Assembly (NCBI GenBank): GCA_977006965.1
Contig: OZ345367.1
Span: 434,001 to 498,000 of the forward strand
Direction of reading: 5' to 3'
DNA length: 64,000 nt
Source of the DNA: Phymatolithon calcareum
Lineage: Eukaryota > Rhodophyta > Florideophyceae > Hapalidiales
Made by a program: the position numbers and the translations under genes. Of the stretch, positions 32,546 to 45,280 are shown in pieces; positions within the stretch are counted from its first letter, which is position 1, and every line of letters begins with the position of its first letter. Below the pieces are notes generated by a model, which was given only the letters and a program-made list of their open reading frames with translations, searched no databases and was not told the DNA's origin.

Positions 32546-33892
32546 ATGTGAATAATTAGAGTGTGTTCCATAATAGTGTGTAGTGTTCCAAATTAATGTG
32601 AGTGACACTATTCTGTGTGATACTAGTCTAGAAATGCGTATACACTATTTTCGTGCATTGCACATGATTGAGATCCGCACCCCATGTGACATGTATGGCT
32701 GATGATTGAGAGCCTTGTCACAACAGAAATGTATCCAGATTTATGCTTTACAGCCGTGTGGCGGAGCTGCAATCAGGCGCCCTTCTCTTCACCTTTGCCG
32801 CCGCGTTGCTCGAAGTGACGTACAAATCACACACGCAGTGGAATAGCGATTGCCCGACCCGATCGGAAAGATGGAAGCTCTGTAAAACCACGCTTTCGTG
32901 CACTAAGGACGAGACCTACAGTGCGCGGTGAGAGTTCTGCAATAAAATGACTAACTGACGCCGCTCGCGCGGGCAAGCGTGGGCGCGGCCTTCTGGCGCT
33001 CGCCGGCTGCGCGGGAAGCGGCGCGATGCCCTCATGACGGGGCCCTGTGCAGTTCGATGAGGTACTATAGGGGACGCGCAACCGGGCGGAGCTGCTTCTG
33101 ACACGTGGCCCGCGCGGATGCTGCGAGCGATCGCGTACTGCATCGATTGCGATTAGCTGTAATCACATCATCCGACGATGAATCCACGTCGGGATAGGAG
33201 GCCGACCACCAGCAGGCGCCCATACAGGCCTGTACCCTTATCGGCATAACGCGTGAAGCCATCGATGCTAGCAAAACCCTACCAGATGGACTACTTTAGC
33301 ATTATGTATGGACTGCATTACCGTTATGGCAATACAGTTCAGACATAATCAGGGGATAACGTTGTATAGTAGAGTAAGGCGCCAACGTGTCTAACATAGG
33401 CGTGGAATGCCACGTCGATCGATTACAAGTGCGCTCTTCACTTCAGCACGTTTACGGCAATATATTACAGTATATATCTGGGTATCTGTACTCCTGAATA
33501 CAGCACAGCGCGGCGCCTTCTTCCTTACGCTGAGAGCATGGGGTCAGCTGGTCAACTGGCTTGCATCACAGCTGACCTCAATTGTACAGCTAATGAAATT
33601 CAGCAATCGCCATGCTGTACTACTCACAGAGGGTAGTACAGAGCAGTGAAAGTCTTTTTCGACAACTATACAACTCTTTCTCGCAAATGTTTTGAGAGAG
33701 AGTAGACAAAACTGTCCTTCATATATCTGATGAGGCTTCACGTTTACGTATACTGCTGTATAGAGCAAGATTACACCTGTTGTGCTGCTCAGAGAAATAA
33801 AGCATAAAAGGACTATAAAGGACACTCTAAGTTCGACTCCAGTCCTTTATCCACTTACTTCAAGGGCAGCGCAGTAGAACTGCGACAGCAAA

Positions 33893-35581
33893 ATGCAGGG
33901 TGTCATTGACTTTTCCAGGACCAACGGCATCTCAAACAATGCTCATGCTCTTCTCAGCGTCGACAGCAGCCCACTCTGTCCTGCTGTTCAAGTCTCCGAC
34001 GGAAGCACCCCCTCAGAAATAATACCCTGCTCCTCTCAAGAATCGAGTGCAGCTCGTAAACGAGCAGTGCAAGTCGTAAGTACGAAGCAAAAGCGGCGCA
34101 AGATCGTCCAATGGATGATCAAGGACGAAGAGAACAAAGGAAAAAAGGGACTGATGGCGCGCGCTGTGCGCGAGTTTCCGGATGATTTTCGTGGCTCCGT
34201 AAACGCCAACATCACCAAAGCCAGCCGATGGTGGGCCAGTCGATCTCAAATCACTTCCAAAGAGCTCGGATGGCTTTCTATCTCGCGGACTCAAGCCGCA
34301 GCCGAGTCGAATGGGTCTACAAATCGGCGTGTGCTGCTGAAAGCGCGCCCTGGGCGCGGACGCAAAAGATCGTTGGGGGTTGTTTGGCTTTATGGTGAGC
34401 TTCTTCCAGAGTTCGAGAGGCTACGGGCCGCTGGTGTCAAATTTTCGCCAGCACTCTTGCGAATGCTTGCGTGCAACATTCTTCACAGCTCCGATCATGA
34501 ATTGTATACAGCCGAAACGGCAGAGCATGGGAAAAAGATCGTCCAGAAGATCACTGCGCGCTGGGCGCAGCGCTTCATACAGGCAAACAATATCGTGTTC
34601 CGTTCACAGACGGGAAAATTAATGGTGAGCCCATTGCGCCGGGCTCACATCGATAAGCAAGTGGCATACCATTTGGGCGTCGTGTCCCGTGAGCTTTCGT
34701 CAGGTGCTGTTGATGAGTCTCTCGTGGAGAATGTCGACGAGACTCACTTCGTGGTGAACATGGACAACGGTCGCACTCTTGGTTTTCGAGGTGATGATAA
34801 TGTGAAGTACAGTGATGTCGTCTCGGGTGGTCAAGGCATGACTATGGTGGTGCGATTAACTGGAGGGCCACGTTCTACGATTGAGTGCACTTTTATGATC
34901 TTTCAGAATGATCGATCGTCATACCCCATTCGTGGGGTACCTGATGACGTCCCCGGCGTCTGCTATCGTTCGAGCAAAAAAGGGTTCATGACCAAGACGG
35001 TGTGGGCAGAGTGGCTTTCGGAGCCACGTGCTCAATATTGCAGCAACCAAGGAGACCGGCAGCGTCATTTATGGTGCGACAATGTTTCATCGCACGGCGA
35101 GACGCCGGAGTCGACTGCTGCTGCATTTCGGTCGAAAGTTACGGTCCGCAAACTCGTTGCCTGTGCTACTGATCTAATTCAACCGGCAGACTCTTTTGTA
35201 ATATCTAAGATCAAGGATGCTTGGAGTGCTCGCTGGGACCGGTACAAGATGGAATCATCTCTTAGTGGAAACGGGTTTCAAGACACCGGCCGGAGCGATG
35301 GGAACAACTCTGGAGCAATTAAAAACCCGGGGAAGTCGTTCTTTTTGAAGCTCGCTGCAGATTCCGTTCGTGAAGTTAACGAGCAGCGCGACAAAAACGG
35401 ACTGACGTACGCGCGAAAAGCAATGATACAGTGCGGGCTAGCATTAGATACCTCAGGTGTCTGGTCGGTCTCGCAGCTTAAGCCTGATCTACAACATATT
35501 GTCCGCACTTATCGCGAGCACTTTGATGGTCTTCCAGTCCCTCATATTGGCAGTGAGGAAATAGATTCTGTCTCTGATTAG
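33893..35581 (+). CDS. DDE transposase of Tc1/mariner-pogo type
   Basis: A 562-codon open frame from MQGVIDFSRTNGIS. Residues 55-75 are strongly basic (ARKRAVQVVSTKQKRRKIVQW), likely part of the DNA-binding and nuclear-entry region. VENVDETHFVVNMDN holds the first catalytic Asp, WCDNVSSHGE the second, and CATDLIQPADSFVISKIKDAW the third (DDD-type layout with ATDLIQPAD), as in pogo-like and DDE_1 enzymes. The protein would cut at the terminal inverted repeats and insert at TA. Length and intactness suggest it might still be active; nothing in it looks broken. The strongly decayed transposase at 30040-31734 belongs to the same broad class but is not a close copy. Confidence 0.85.
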   Translation: MQGVIDFSRTNGISNNAHALLSVDSSPLCPAVQVSDGSTPSEIIPCSSQESSAARKRAVQVVSTKQKRRKIVQWMIKDEENKGKKGLMARAVREFPDDFRGSVNANITKASRWWASRSQITSKELGWLSISRTQAAAESNGSTNRRVLLKARPGRGRKRSLGVVWLYGELLPEFERLRAAGVKFSPALLRMLACNILHSSDHELYTAETAEHGKKIVQKITARWAQRFIQANNIVFRSQTGKLMVSPLRRAHIDKQVAYHLGVVSRELSSGAVDESLVENVDETHFVVNMDNGRTLGFRGDDNVKYSDVVSGGQGMTMVVRLTGGPRSTIECTFMIFQNDRSSYPIRGVPDDVPGVCYRSSKKGFMTKTVWAEWLSEPRAQYCSNQGDRQRHLWCDNVSSHGETPESTAAAFRSKVTVRKLVACATDLIQPADSFVISKIKDAWSARWDRYKMESSLSGNGFQDTGRSDGNNSGAIKNPGKSFFLKLAADSVREVNEQRDKNGLTYARKAMIQCGLALDTSGVWSVSQLKPDLQHIVRTYREHFDGLPVPHIGSEEIDSVSD

Positions 35582-35785
35582 TAATTGTAGGAGCTGCTGC
35601 TACATTGTGAAGAAACTCGAAAATTGCTTTTTCCAAAATTCCATACACTATTAGGGAATCTTTTTAATTAGCGTCATACAGACTAGATATTCTGTCCTAT
35701 AATTAGTATGTATTCCTAATTTGTGTGTATCACACTAAATAAAGTGAGCACACCTAAATATAAGCCCTGGAAATTAGTGTCACAC

Positions 35786-35807
35786 ACACTAAATGTTGTG
35801 GACGGTG
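35786..35807. repeat. Right TIR of pogo-type element
   Basis: Inverted copy of the left TIR followed by TA at 35808-35809. Confidence 0.88.
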
Positions 35808-35810
35808 TAG

Positions 35811-37370
35811 CGATCGCTAAAGTTCGCTTTTGAAAAATATACAGCATATGCGGGTAATTATGGGATTTTTTCAGTAATTTAAAAGAAAAATAACCATTTC
35901 CCGTCAGATGCAAAACATATTTCATAGGCATAGCTGTTACAGCATTGTGCACGTTCTGACATCCAAAAAGTTTGCGGTGCTATTATTTTGCACTCTTTAT
36001 GTAACAAACACCAAATTACTATTTTAGGCCGCAATGCGGGTAATAGTGGGATGAAATTTCTACTACATTTTTTGACATATCCACGAAAGTGCACAGCACA
36101 AACGACTGGTGCATCCTAACAACCGTACATCGAGCGATGCGCTATGGGCGCATCCAGTTTTTTCTGAGCCAAGGTTATGCGGAGATTGCACTACTGGACT
36201 GCACTAGAGTGGAGGAGGTGTCGTGATGAAGAGGATCACAGCTCCCCCCCCCCCATTTTCCAATTTATGAACGAGAATATGCATGACGGTAGAATAAGTC
36301 ACGTACAATACGCTGGATGCATTTTCACCAAAGATGTGTCAAATGTTTTGGCACAATTCTCAATAGAAGGCCGAAAATAAAAGGTTTTTGAAGTACTAAA
36401 ACTCTCAAATTAAGAATCCATATTACTTTTATGATACAAATACCATTTCCCACGATTAGCCGCACATCCCATGATTAGCCACACCCACCGTACTGAATAT
36501 TTACTAGAATACTGTATAGCAGGAGAAGGTTCTGGTATTTCACTATTTTTTTAAAAAATTAAAGCTCACTTGTTGACCAATGGAAGCAACACGATAGAAT
36601 ATTTCATAGAAACGAGCAAATACGGCTTTTCAGCTCCCTGCGGAACTGAGCGTTCTGTACATGCTAAAGAATCGAAATAACCTTGAAAAGAGATTGACTG
36701 CTATTCATAGTTGACCTGGTGTATATTATGTAAAACAATTGTGAATGGGAGATGGTACTCAGCTATGAGGCATTCAAGCAGCTTGTAGAGTCTAGTATGC
36801 GGAGACTTGCAATACTTGTTCACTCTGTAGTCAATCTTGAATGCCAAAACGTGAGAAAGCCTCAAACCATCCTCAGTGTTAAGAAGAGCTTCGCTATGTG
36901 AGCGCCGCTGTTTTATTTAACATCAACAAGATTTTTCTTTTACGGTAATCGTTTATCGATTTTAAACTTGCTCATCTGTCTACATTTATCAGCGGCAACG
37001 AAAGTGTCATCTGGGTCTTGGGCGGAGATTGTGCAACTGGAGAAGCATAATTCATTAAACTGTCACTAGCTTTCTTTGCGCCAATCCATTTAGCGGGCCC
37101 TGGCCTGACAGACGATATTTCTTGAGTAACTGTTGGAGCTGAGTATTCTTCTAGTATAGCACAGCAATAGTGTGGAGCACATGCCGACGCCAAGAACAAA
37201 ATTTAGTTTAGTAAGGAAATATCCATCTCCAAAGATGGATAAGGTCGAAATCCCTTCAAGATACCGAGAGTAAAAATAATAAAGTTCGGAAATTCCGTCT
37301 CCAACAGCTGGCTTCACATTTTCGAAACAAATGCCTGCAAAGGAAGGCGTCTAAATATCAACTATCGTGC
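35811..37370. other. Intergenic, AT-rich
   Basis: No gene is recognised in 1.5 kb. Short frames on both strands have no signatures. A C run at 36243-36253 is present. Confidence 0.35.
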
Positions 37371-39232
<1,862 letters not shown>

Positions 39233-39714
39233 GACGACCACAGGCAAATTGCTCTTCAATTCTTGATCGTTGGGGCTCAATGTATTGTATGGCCATAGGT
39301 TTGGAATGCTGTCGACGGACGTACTCGCGAGAGTGTAATGTGGATCGAACGGGACGTTGGCTGTTTTTAAAGTACTGTAATGGTTGTCGAGTTGCGATCA
39401 CGAAATTCCCGCGTCTTGTTTCATAAATTTGTTGAATTCGAACTGTCCACGCACGGACAAGCTGAATTATGCTTATATTATCAACGCGTATGATCGACTA
39501 GTCGATCGTAGCTAAGAGAATTATTACTAAATTTCTACATGCAAACTGAGTGAAACTTCCAATAGAATTGCTCCCTCGCAATGCAATGCGTTACAGTACA
39601 CGAAGTGTAAGCTACATGATACTGAGCTCATGCAAAATCTGGTGGGCGATGACAGGTTTCCTTGTGATCCCGGAAACCCACAAGGTTGGATACAGCTCGA
39701 CTTATTCGCAAAAA

Positions 39715-40170
39715 ATGGCATTTGTCGGTGGCTTCTCGAGAGCGCGGACTGTCCGAGCTCCGTACGGAGCTCAGACAGTATGCAGGCGGCCGCGGATGTC
39801 GACGACACAGCCTGTGCGCACTGCGCCGATGGTGTTCGACATGGCGGATGACACGCGTCTCTCTTTTCGATTTGGGTACGAGCCCGCGACGCAACTAGGA
39901 AAAGAAATTAACGAGCTTCTGCGTTCGTTTCAGGAAATCGCCTCTTCCGCAGCAGCAGGCAAGAAGGTGATTGCGGACAGGCTTGAATACACGTTCCAGG
40001 ACAGCACTCTCAGTGTTTCTGTTGAATGTAATCCGAATCTTTTCCCGAACGCATTCAGCGCCAAGGTTTACGTTGTCGTTGACGATGGAAACATGCGTGT
40101 CGCGTCGCAAGCTCAACTCACTCAGCTCATCGAAAATGTCAAGGCGTACAAAGCCGCCATGAAAGAATAG
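39715..40170 (+). CDS. Putative plastid-targeted protein of unknown function
   Basis: 151 codons from the chosen ATG; the frame is open further upstream (to 39550), but MAFVGGFSRARTVRAPYGAQ looks like a transit peptide of the red-algal type (Phe near the start, then Arg/Ser/Thr/Ala-rich, no acids). The mature part (about MADDTRLSFRFGYEPATQ onward) is a compact alpha/beta-like sequence: a helix LGKEINELLRSFQEIASS, strands LEYTFQDSTLSVSVECN and AKVYVVVDD, and a C-terminal helix. I do not recognise a family. The intron-free frame ends at TAG 40168-40170, about 90 bp before the convergent end of the GYW-repeat gene. Confidence 0.6.
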   Translation: MAFVGGFSRARTVRAPYGAQTVCRRPRMSTTQPVRTAPMVFDMADDTRLSFRFGYEPATQLGKEINELLRSFQEIASSAAAGKKVIADRLEYTFQDSTLSVSVECNPNLFPNAFSAKVYVVVDDGNMRVASQAQLTQLIENVKAYKAAMKE

Positions 40171-40258
40171 GCCGGCGATCTGTTTTTGTCTTTTGAAATT
40201 TTCAACTCCTACGCACTGCTTCGAGTAAACGGCGTGGTCCCCCCCCCATTGTGTATGA

Positions 40259-42532
40259 TTATGGAATAATAATATCGTCAGCGCGTAAATGCTTGTACCG
40301 CTCTCGGATGATGTTCAGTTCGAGGAGAGAAATGTTGCCTAGCTTGTCCCGAAGCTCCCCATTCGTATCTACACTTGCCAGCATAGCTGTCACTTTCTTC
40401 TTCGCCTCTCGCTTCCTTCGTCGCGACTTTACGACACGCGCATTCCGAAAAATCTCCCCTGGCTTCCGCTTGCTCGTCTCTCTATTTCCAAGAATATTTC
40501 CGGAGAGCGAATCATTCAGCTTCTGCAACGTGGCCGGCAATTCCACTTCACTGTTTATCCCTGACTTTTTGACAGCTTCTTGAAATCTCAGTATGCTCCC
40601 CAATCTTCCAGCTTGCAGCGCGAGCCACTTCGCGACCCAACCCTTAGAATTTTCGCTAAAAACAAGACCAATCCGATTCGCCACTTCAACAGGTCCTCCG
40701 TGCAAAAACATTGCGTAACGCAAGTCGTGCCTTCCCGTCCTCACAAAATCCTCTCGTTTTGGCATGATCCCGTTCGCGCCATACTGCTCAATCCACTGCT
40801 CAATTGCCCTTGAAAAATGAACCCATTTCTTCAACATCTCGACCGGTTGTACGGGCATTGTATCCTCGGCAATCACCAGATTATGGCGATCTGCAAAAGC
40901 TTGCTCCCCGCCCTGGTACCGCTGAATGGCAAAGGCGAGGTCAGACCTGCCATCCCGCTTCAGCATCTCCACCGACGGGACGTATGTTGTCTTATCTACT
41001 TTCGATTTCAAGTTACCCAGTGTTCCTCCAGGGTGTTCCCAATCCCCATACCGTTCCGAAATATACAACATAAGCTCCTTGAACACGTTGTCCTCGCTTT
41101 GCCAGAACCCCTGCATTCTCTGCTCAAATGCAAATCTCAACCCCAGCATTTGCGCATAATACACCCATCCCCCATGATCACGTACCCCGTTTGCAAGATC
41201 CGCTCTTCCCGCCTGTACAAGCGCCACGCTCGACGGCATAATCTGCCTATTCTCCAGCGGCTGCGTTTGCATGAACCATTCAAGTTCTTTCTGTACATTC
41301 TTCAGTTGTTCCCAATATCCCCGTTTTCGTCGTGCATATCTCACCTTGAGGTCGACCTTTTTCGCCACAACCATGACCCCACCATGCAGCGCAATTCCAT
41401 AAATCAAATCGGTTCTCCCCATCTGATGCAGCCTCACAACCGTTGGCATTATGCCTTTCGGACCATGGGCCCTGACAAACGCGAGTAACCTTTTCCGCAA
41501 ATTGCGAAACACACGCCAATAGTTCGACGGGCCGACCCACACCAAATGCAAGCGCGCGCTGACCGCTGAGAAACCGCCGTGTTTCTCCACCGCATAACAC
41601 AAGTCACGCCTTCCGTCACGTAGTAACTGGTCCCGCCGCGGCATTAGCCCTGGGAGTCCTCGCTTCGCTGTGTATGCACGCATTTCTGCCTCAAACACAT
41701 TGACGTCATCCCAATAGCCGCGCGGTCGTCGCGGCTTTGCGGCGGCGGCAAGAGGCAGTCCAGCGCGAGCAGAAACGTTAAGAAGACCACCATGAGCGCG
41801 CATGGCGTTGATGAGGTCATGGCGGCCAGCCGCGGCCAGCTCGCGCTGAAGCGGCATGCGCCCGTTGCATTTCTCTTCTGCGAAGGCACGAATATCACTC
41901 CGCAACTCAGGCCACGCGCGCCGAACGTGACGCGGACGGTGTAATTCCGCAGTCGCATAAGGCAGTGAAGACGAACGTGTACGAGAAACTGCTCGCAATC
42001 CAGCTATGCGCGCAGCGGACCTCACCCCGCCAGCTGCCTGCACTGCATTCAGTATGTCGTTGCGCCCAGATAAGCGCAGTGCGGTTGTTGATGGCATACG
42101 CCCTGGTGGGTTTCCTTGAGAATGCGCAAAAGCCTTCAGTTCCACTGGTAATGCTTGCGCCCAATACCCCCGCGGGTGACGAAAAGGGACGAGCCCAATG
42201 CGCTGCGCGCATATTGCAAACCCACCCTGGCGCTGCACGGCACGATACAAGTCTGCACGCCCAGCATTCAGGAGCTCGGCTGCGGTCGGGAACACGCCTG
42301 CATTGCCGCCGTGCTTGGCGCGAAAATCGCGCACTTCGCGTAGCACGTTGCTTGAGTCTAACCAATACCCCCGCGGCTTGCGCGCACTGCAGTAAGGGAT
42401 AGCGAATGTCACCTGAGTTGACCGCCGTGGTGACATCATGGCGATTCGTTTTGGTAATGTAGCATTGCAACTTGTTTCCGGTTCTTCCGTTGGTCCTGTG
42501 CAGCAACAGACCAGAGGTCCTACGTAATGCAA
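40259..42532 (-). CDS. GYW-type helical repeat protein, 757 aa
   Basis: One intronless frame. From about residue 50 on there are about eight units of roughly 65 residues of the form (R)GYW...(E/L)...(F/Y)......G.MP....L...GR.DL..A(V/I)..HGG...VA...GL. Good examples are MPRRDQLLRDGRRDLCYAV and MPKREDFVRTGRHDLRYAM. The units are basic and predicted to be helical. Similar repeats with 'MP...L...GR.DL..AI..HGG' are, as I recall, found in predicted organelle proteins of algae and plants; this is recollection, not a search. The first 50 residues (MHYVGPLVCCCTG...) could be an organelle leader, and a second Met (MMSPRRSTQVTFAIP) offers an alternative start. The C-terminus is lysine/arginine-rich (FRNARVVKSRRRKREAKKKV). 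A modular RNA- or DNA-binding role in a plastid or mitochondrion is inferred. It faces DMC1 across about 480 bp. Confidence 0.85.
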   Translation of the reverse strand: MHYVGPLVCCCTGPTEEPETSCNATLPKRIAMMSPRRSTQVTFAIPYCSARKPRGYWLDSSNVLREVRDFRAKHGGNAGVFPTAAELLNAGRADLYRAVQRQGGFAICAQRIGLVPFRHPRGYWAQALPVELKAFAHSQGNPPGRMPSTTALRLSGRNDILNAVQAAGGVRSAARIAGLRAVSRTRSSSLPYATAELHRPRHVRRAWPELRSDIRAFAEEKCNGRMPLQRELAAAGRHDLINAMRAHGGLLNVSARAGLPLAAAAKPRRPRGYWDDVNVFEAEMRAYTAKRGLPGLMPRRDQLLRDGRRDLCYAVEKHGGFSAVSARLHLVWVGPSNYWRVFRNLRKRLLAFVRAHGPKGIMPTVVRLHQMGRTDLIYGIALHGGVMVVAKKVDLKVRYARRKRGYWEQLKNVQKELEWFMQTQPLENRQIMPSSVALVQAGRADLANGVRDHGGWVYYAQMLGLRFAFEQRMQGFWQSEDNVFKELMLYISERYGDWEHPGGTLGNLKSKVDKTTYVPSVEMLKRDGRSDLAFAIQRYQGGEQAFADRHNLVIAEDTMPVQPVEMLKKWVHFSRAIEQWIEQYGANGIMPKREDFVRTGRHDLRYAMFLHGGPVEVANRIGLVFSENSKGWVAKWLALQAGRLGSILRFQEAVKKSGINSEVELPATLQKLNDSLSGNILGNRETSKRKPGEIFRNARVVKSRRRKREAKKKVTAMLASVDTNGELRDKLGNISLLELNIIRERYKHLRADDIIIP

Positions 42533-43015
42533 AGCACTTCGTTTGGCGACAAACTACTGGACCCTGAAACGAAAGAGAGGATTACACGTGTCACATCATA
42601 TCCTGATCCCCGTGAGAAATCGGAACGCTTCACGGCATTCCGCCTCCATGGGTTCCAGTCTACACCGAAGCGAACAATGCACCGAGAGCCGGGAAGCATT
42701 TTTTTCGGCATGCATTTTTCGTTTCGGCTTTGCAAATCCCGCTGTTCGTGAAGGATTGTACGATAGACAAGCGTTCGAAGTCCCAAAAATTGCTTCGGTT
42801 CACTGGAAGGCATTGTGTAAGCCAAGATTCTGGTCCGAGTCTCCGAAGTTCTCATTCACGTTCGGTTCCTCAATCGAAAGCAAGAACGCGTAGCAGTGCA
42901 TCATGTGTCTCAGTTGGATGACTATTGGGCTTTTTAGGGCTGGAGTCTTAGCTCGGAACACAGGCTTCGATCGACATTCAAGTCATCACCCACACCAAGC
43001 ATCGCTTGTCGAACC
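42533..43015. promoter_or_regulatory. Divergent intergenic region
   Basis: The only space between the starts of the GYW-repeat gene (minus) and DMC1 (plus), so it must hold both promoters. I see no clear TATA box or repeated motif. Some frames cross it without signatures. Confidence 0.4.
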
Positions 43016-44389
43016 ATGAGTCGGTCTTCGGAGCTACCACGGACAGCGTCACGGGCGTCGCGGGCGCCGTCCGCAGCGGCATCTCAGGCTTTAGCTTTGG
43101 AGGCAATACGCGAGGACGGCACTGGCCAAGAAGTTGAAAAGATTGATCGTCTCACAGATTTTGCAATCGCAGCTGCAGATGTGAAGAAGTAAGTTACCAT
43201 TTCGCAATCGAATGTCTCTTTTCGTTGATTCTCTGGCATATTCTGACAAACCATTATATATTTCTATTCTGCAGGATGAAAGATGCGGGCTTCTACACAG
43301 TCTGCTCAGTCTTGATGCGCACGAAGAAATCGCTTTTACAAGTCAAGGGACTCAGCGAGCCGAAAATCGATAAGATCCGGGATGCTGCTTTGAAGATTAT
43401 TGGTGTTGGTTTCATCACAGGATCTGAAGCGCGTCAGAGACGCGGGCAGATTTTCCACATCAGCACGGGCAGTCAAGCACTGAATGAAATTCTGGGTGGA
43501 GGCATCGAGACCGGCTCCATCACAGAAGCCTTTGGTATGCCCAGCTGTTAACACGTCGTACATTTTCGCCTTTTGCAATGCATTCTTGTGGGTTCTAACT
43601 TTTTCGCTTACTGTGTTCAACGAATTTCGTTGTTTTGTTTCAATTTACAGGAGAATTTCGTTGTGGCAAAACCCAGCTCAGTCACACTCTTTGCGTCACA
43701 GCCCAGCTTTCGCATGACGACGGTGGCGGCGATGGGCGCGTTGCCTTCATCGATACGGAGAACACGTTCCGCCCGGAGCGCATTCTGGAGATTTGCGAAC
43801 GCTTCAATTTGGATGCCGACGAGGTGCTTGACAACATTGTGGTCGCAAGGGCGTACACCAGTGAGCATCAGATCGATCTTCTCGATCACGTGGCAGCGCA
43901 AATGGCATCTAGCCGCTTTGCGCTTCTGATTGTGGACTCTGCTACAGCCCTGTTTCGTGTTGATTTCTCCGGGCGTGGTGAGCTGGCGGACAGACAGCAG
44001 AAGCTAAACCGTTTCATGAGCTCTTTGACGAAAATTGCTGAGCAGTTTGGAGTCGCAGTTTGGATAACGAATCAGGTCATGAGCACTCCTGATGCTATGG
44101 CTTTTGCAGCGGACAAGAAACCTATCGGCGGTACGCTCGGCGTGTGTCCATACTGCTCTTATTCTCTTTCTCTGGGCGTTATGTGTGTTGTTATGTGGGC
44201 GGCACTAACTTTCGTCTTCGTTTTCGTTGCATAGGACATGTTATGGCGCATGCGAGTACTACCCGCTTGGCCCTTCGCAAGGGCCGTGGAGAGCAACGAA
44301 TCTGTAAGATATTTGACTCTCCTATGCTCGCCGAGGCAGAAGCCACTTTTGCGATTGGAGTGGGCGGTATCATGGATCCTGCGGATTAG
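43016..44389 (+). CDS. DMC1: Meiotic recombinase DMC1
   Basis: Exons 43016-43188, 43275-43534, 43651-44130 and 44235-44389 give 355 codons; all introns are GT...AG (85, 116 and 104 bp) and the joins keep frame. Exon 1 starts [17 protein letters not shown]; an N-terminal helix-hairpin-helix ([22 protein letters not shown]...[10 protein letters not shown]) follows. Walker A is [20 protein letters not shown], the sequence form found in Dmc1 proteins; Walker B is [35 protein letters not shown] and [29 protein letters not shown] are typical. The C-terminus [16 protein letters not shown] matches the family. DMC1 forms filaments on single-stranded DNA and pairs homologues at meiosis. Length (about 340 in most species) fits. 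Its integrity implies a sexual cycle. Confidence 0.96.
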
Positions 44390-44924
44390 ATTTATGTGCA
44401 GGATTGCTTGCTTAGTCCGAAAATATAGCGTTTCTCGGTATCGATGGGTGAAAGGAAGGTGTTTTTTGCCTTCCGAATGGTGTATCTGTAATCAAAAAAG
44501 TCTCGTCGCTCTCCCGCAGAGCGTGCCTATTGCTTGGTTTTGCCGTTTTCTCAATCAAAAAACATCCCAAAAGTTGAAAAGCTTTGACGCCAACCTTTTT
44601 ATCTCTGCTCCGCTACGGCTACTAGAACGGCGTGCAGAGTAGAGGCATTGCGAGTAAGAAAAATTTTCGACTACTCATCTGCTTGCATGAAGTGATGTCG
44701 CCAATTCATCAATACTGCTGACATTATGGTGGATGCTATGACATTCGTTCGACATTCTGGAGGTGTACACGACATCAGCTTTGCCGCTGGAATATCGATA
44801 ATATATCATCATGATGCTCTAATTGAATAGTGTATCATATCAGACGCCGAATATTTTTGTCAGAAGTGTTTTTTTTGATAGATTATGAACAGTGACGATT
44901 ACTTGATGTTTGATGTTTGTTGAT
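44390..44924. other. Downstream of DMC1, no gene
   Basis: No recognisable coding region between the DMC1 stop and the foldback at 44925. Short repeats such as TTGATGTTTGATGTTTGTTGATGA occur near 44900. Confidence 0.4.
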
Positions 44925-45208
44925 GATATGCCCCCGGTTGATTTAACGGTATGTGCTGTTCAGCGAATGCTCAAGCTCAAGGGATGATGCAGCCCGGGTG
45001 CCATTGTGGCGTGGAGAAGAAGGCAGAATGTTGATATGCCCCTGGTTAATTTAAGGGTATGTTCTCTTTAGCATCAACAGGCTGGCATAATATGAAGAGC
45101 ACATACCATTAAATCAACCAGGGGCATATCAACAATACTCTACGTTCATCTTAACGCCACAATGGCACCCGGGCTGCATCACTCCGTGAGCGTGAGCATT
45201 CCCGAGCC
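44925..45208. repeat. Large foldback (inverted repeat) upstream of GST
   Basis: Left arm 44966-45075 and right arm about 45086-45208 are inverted copies: GATGCAGCCCGGGTGCCATT, TTGATATGCCCCTGGTT, TTAGCATCAACAGGCT on the left face CACCCGGGCTGCATC, AACCAGGGGCATATCAA on the right. A partial third unit (GATATGCCCCCGGTTGATTT) lies at 44927-44946. The end is about 70 bp before the GST start codon, so it overlaps the promoter region. It may be a MITE/foldback; terminal duplications were not identified. Confidence 0.8.
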
Positions 45209-45280
45209 ATTAGCGAACCCTACTTAAGATCGCGACGATATCTATACCGTGATGCAGAGCCGCCATACAACAGCCACAAA

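Larger units (their letters stand above)
32524..35807 (+). mobile_element. Tc1/mariner-pogo element, possibly intact
   Basis: Terminal inverted repeats CACCGTCCAC(C/A)ACATTTAGTGT lie at 32524-32545 and 35786-35807 with a single mismatch, each bordered by TA (32522-32523, 35808-35809), the duplication expected for Tc1/mariner/IS630 transposons. Subterminal DNA on both sides repeats GTGTG/CACAC and ATTAGTGT-like words. The 3284-bp unit contains one open transposase. About 1.35 kb lies between the left end and the ORF, containing no recognised gene; it may be a long leader or a nested insertion. Confidence 0.87.

Noticed and set aside
32743-33880. Host gene captured inside the pogo-type element
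   Set aside because: No frame there has a recognisable domain; it may be leader DNA or an unrecognised nested insertion.
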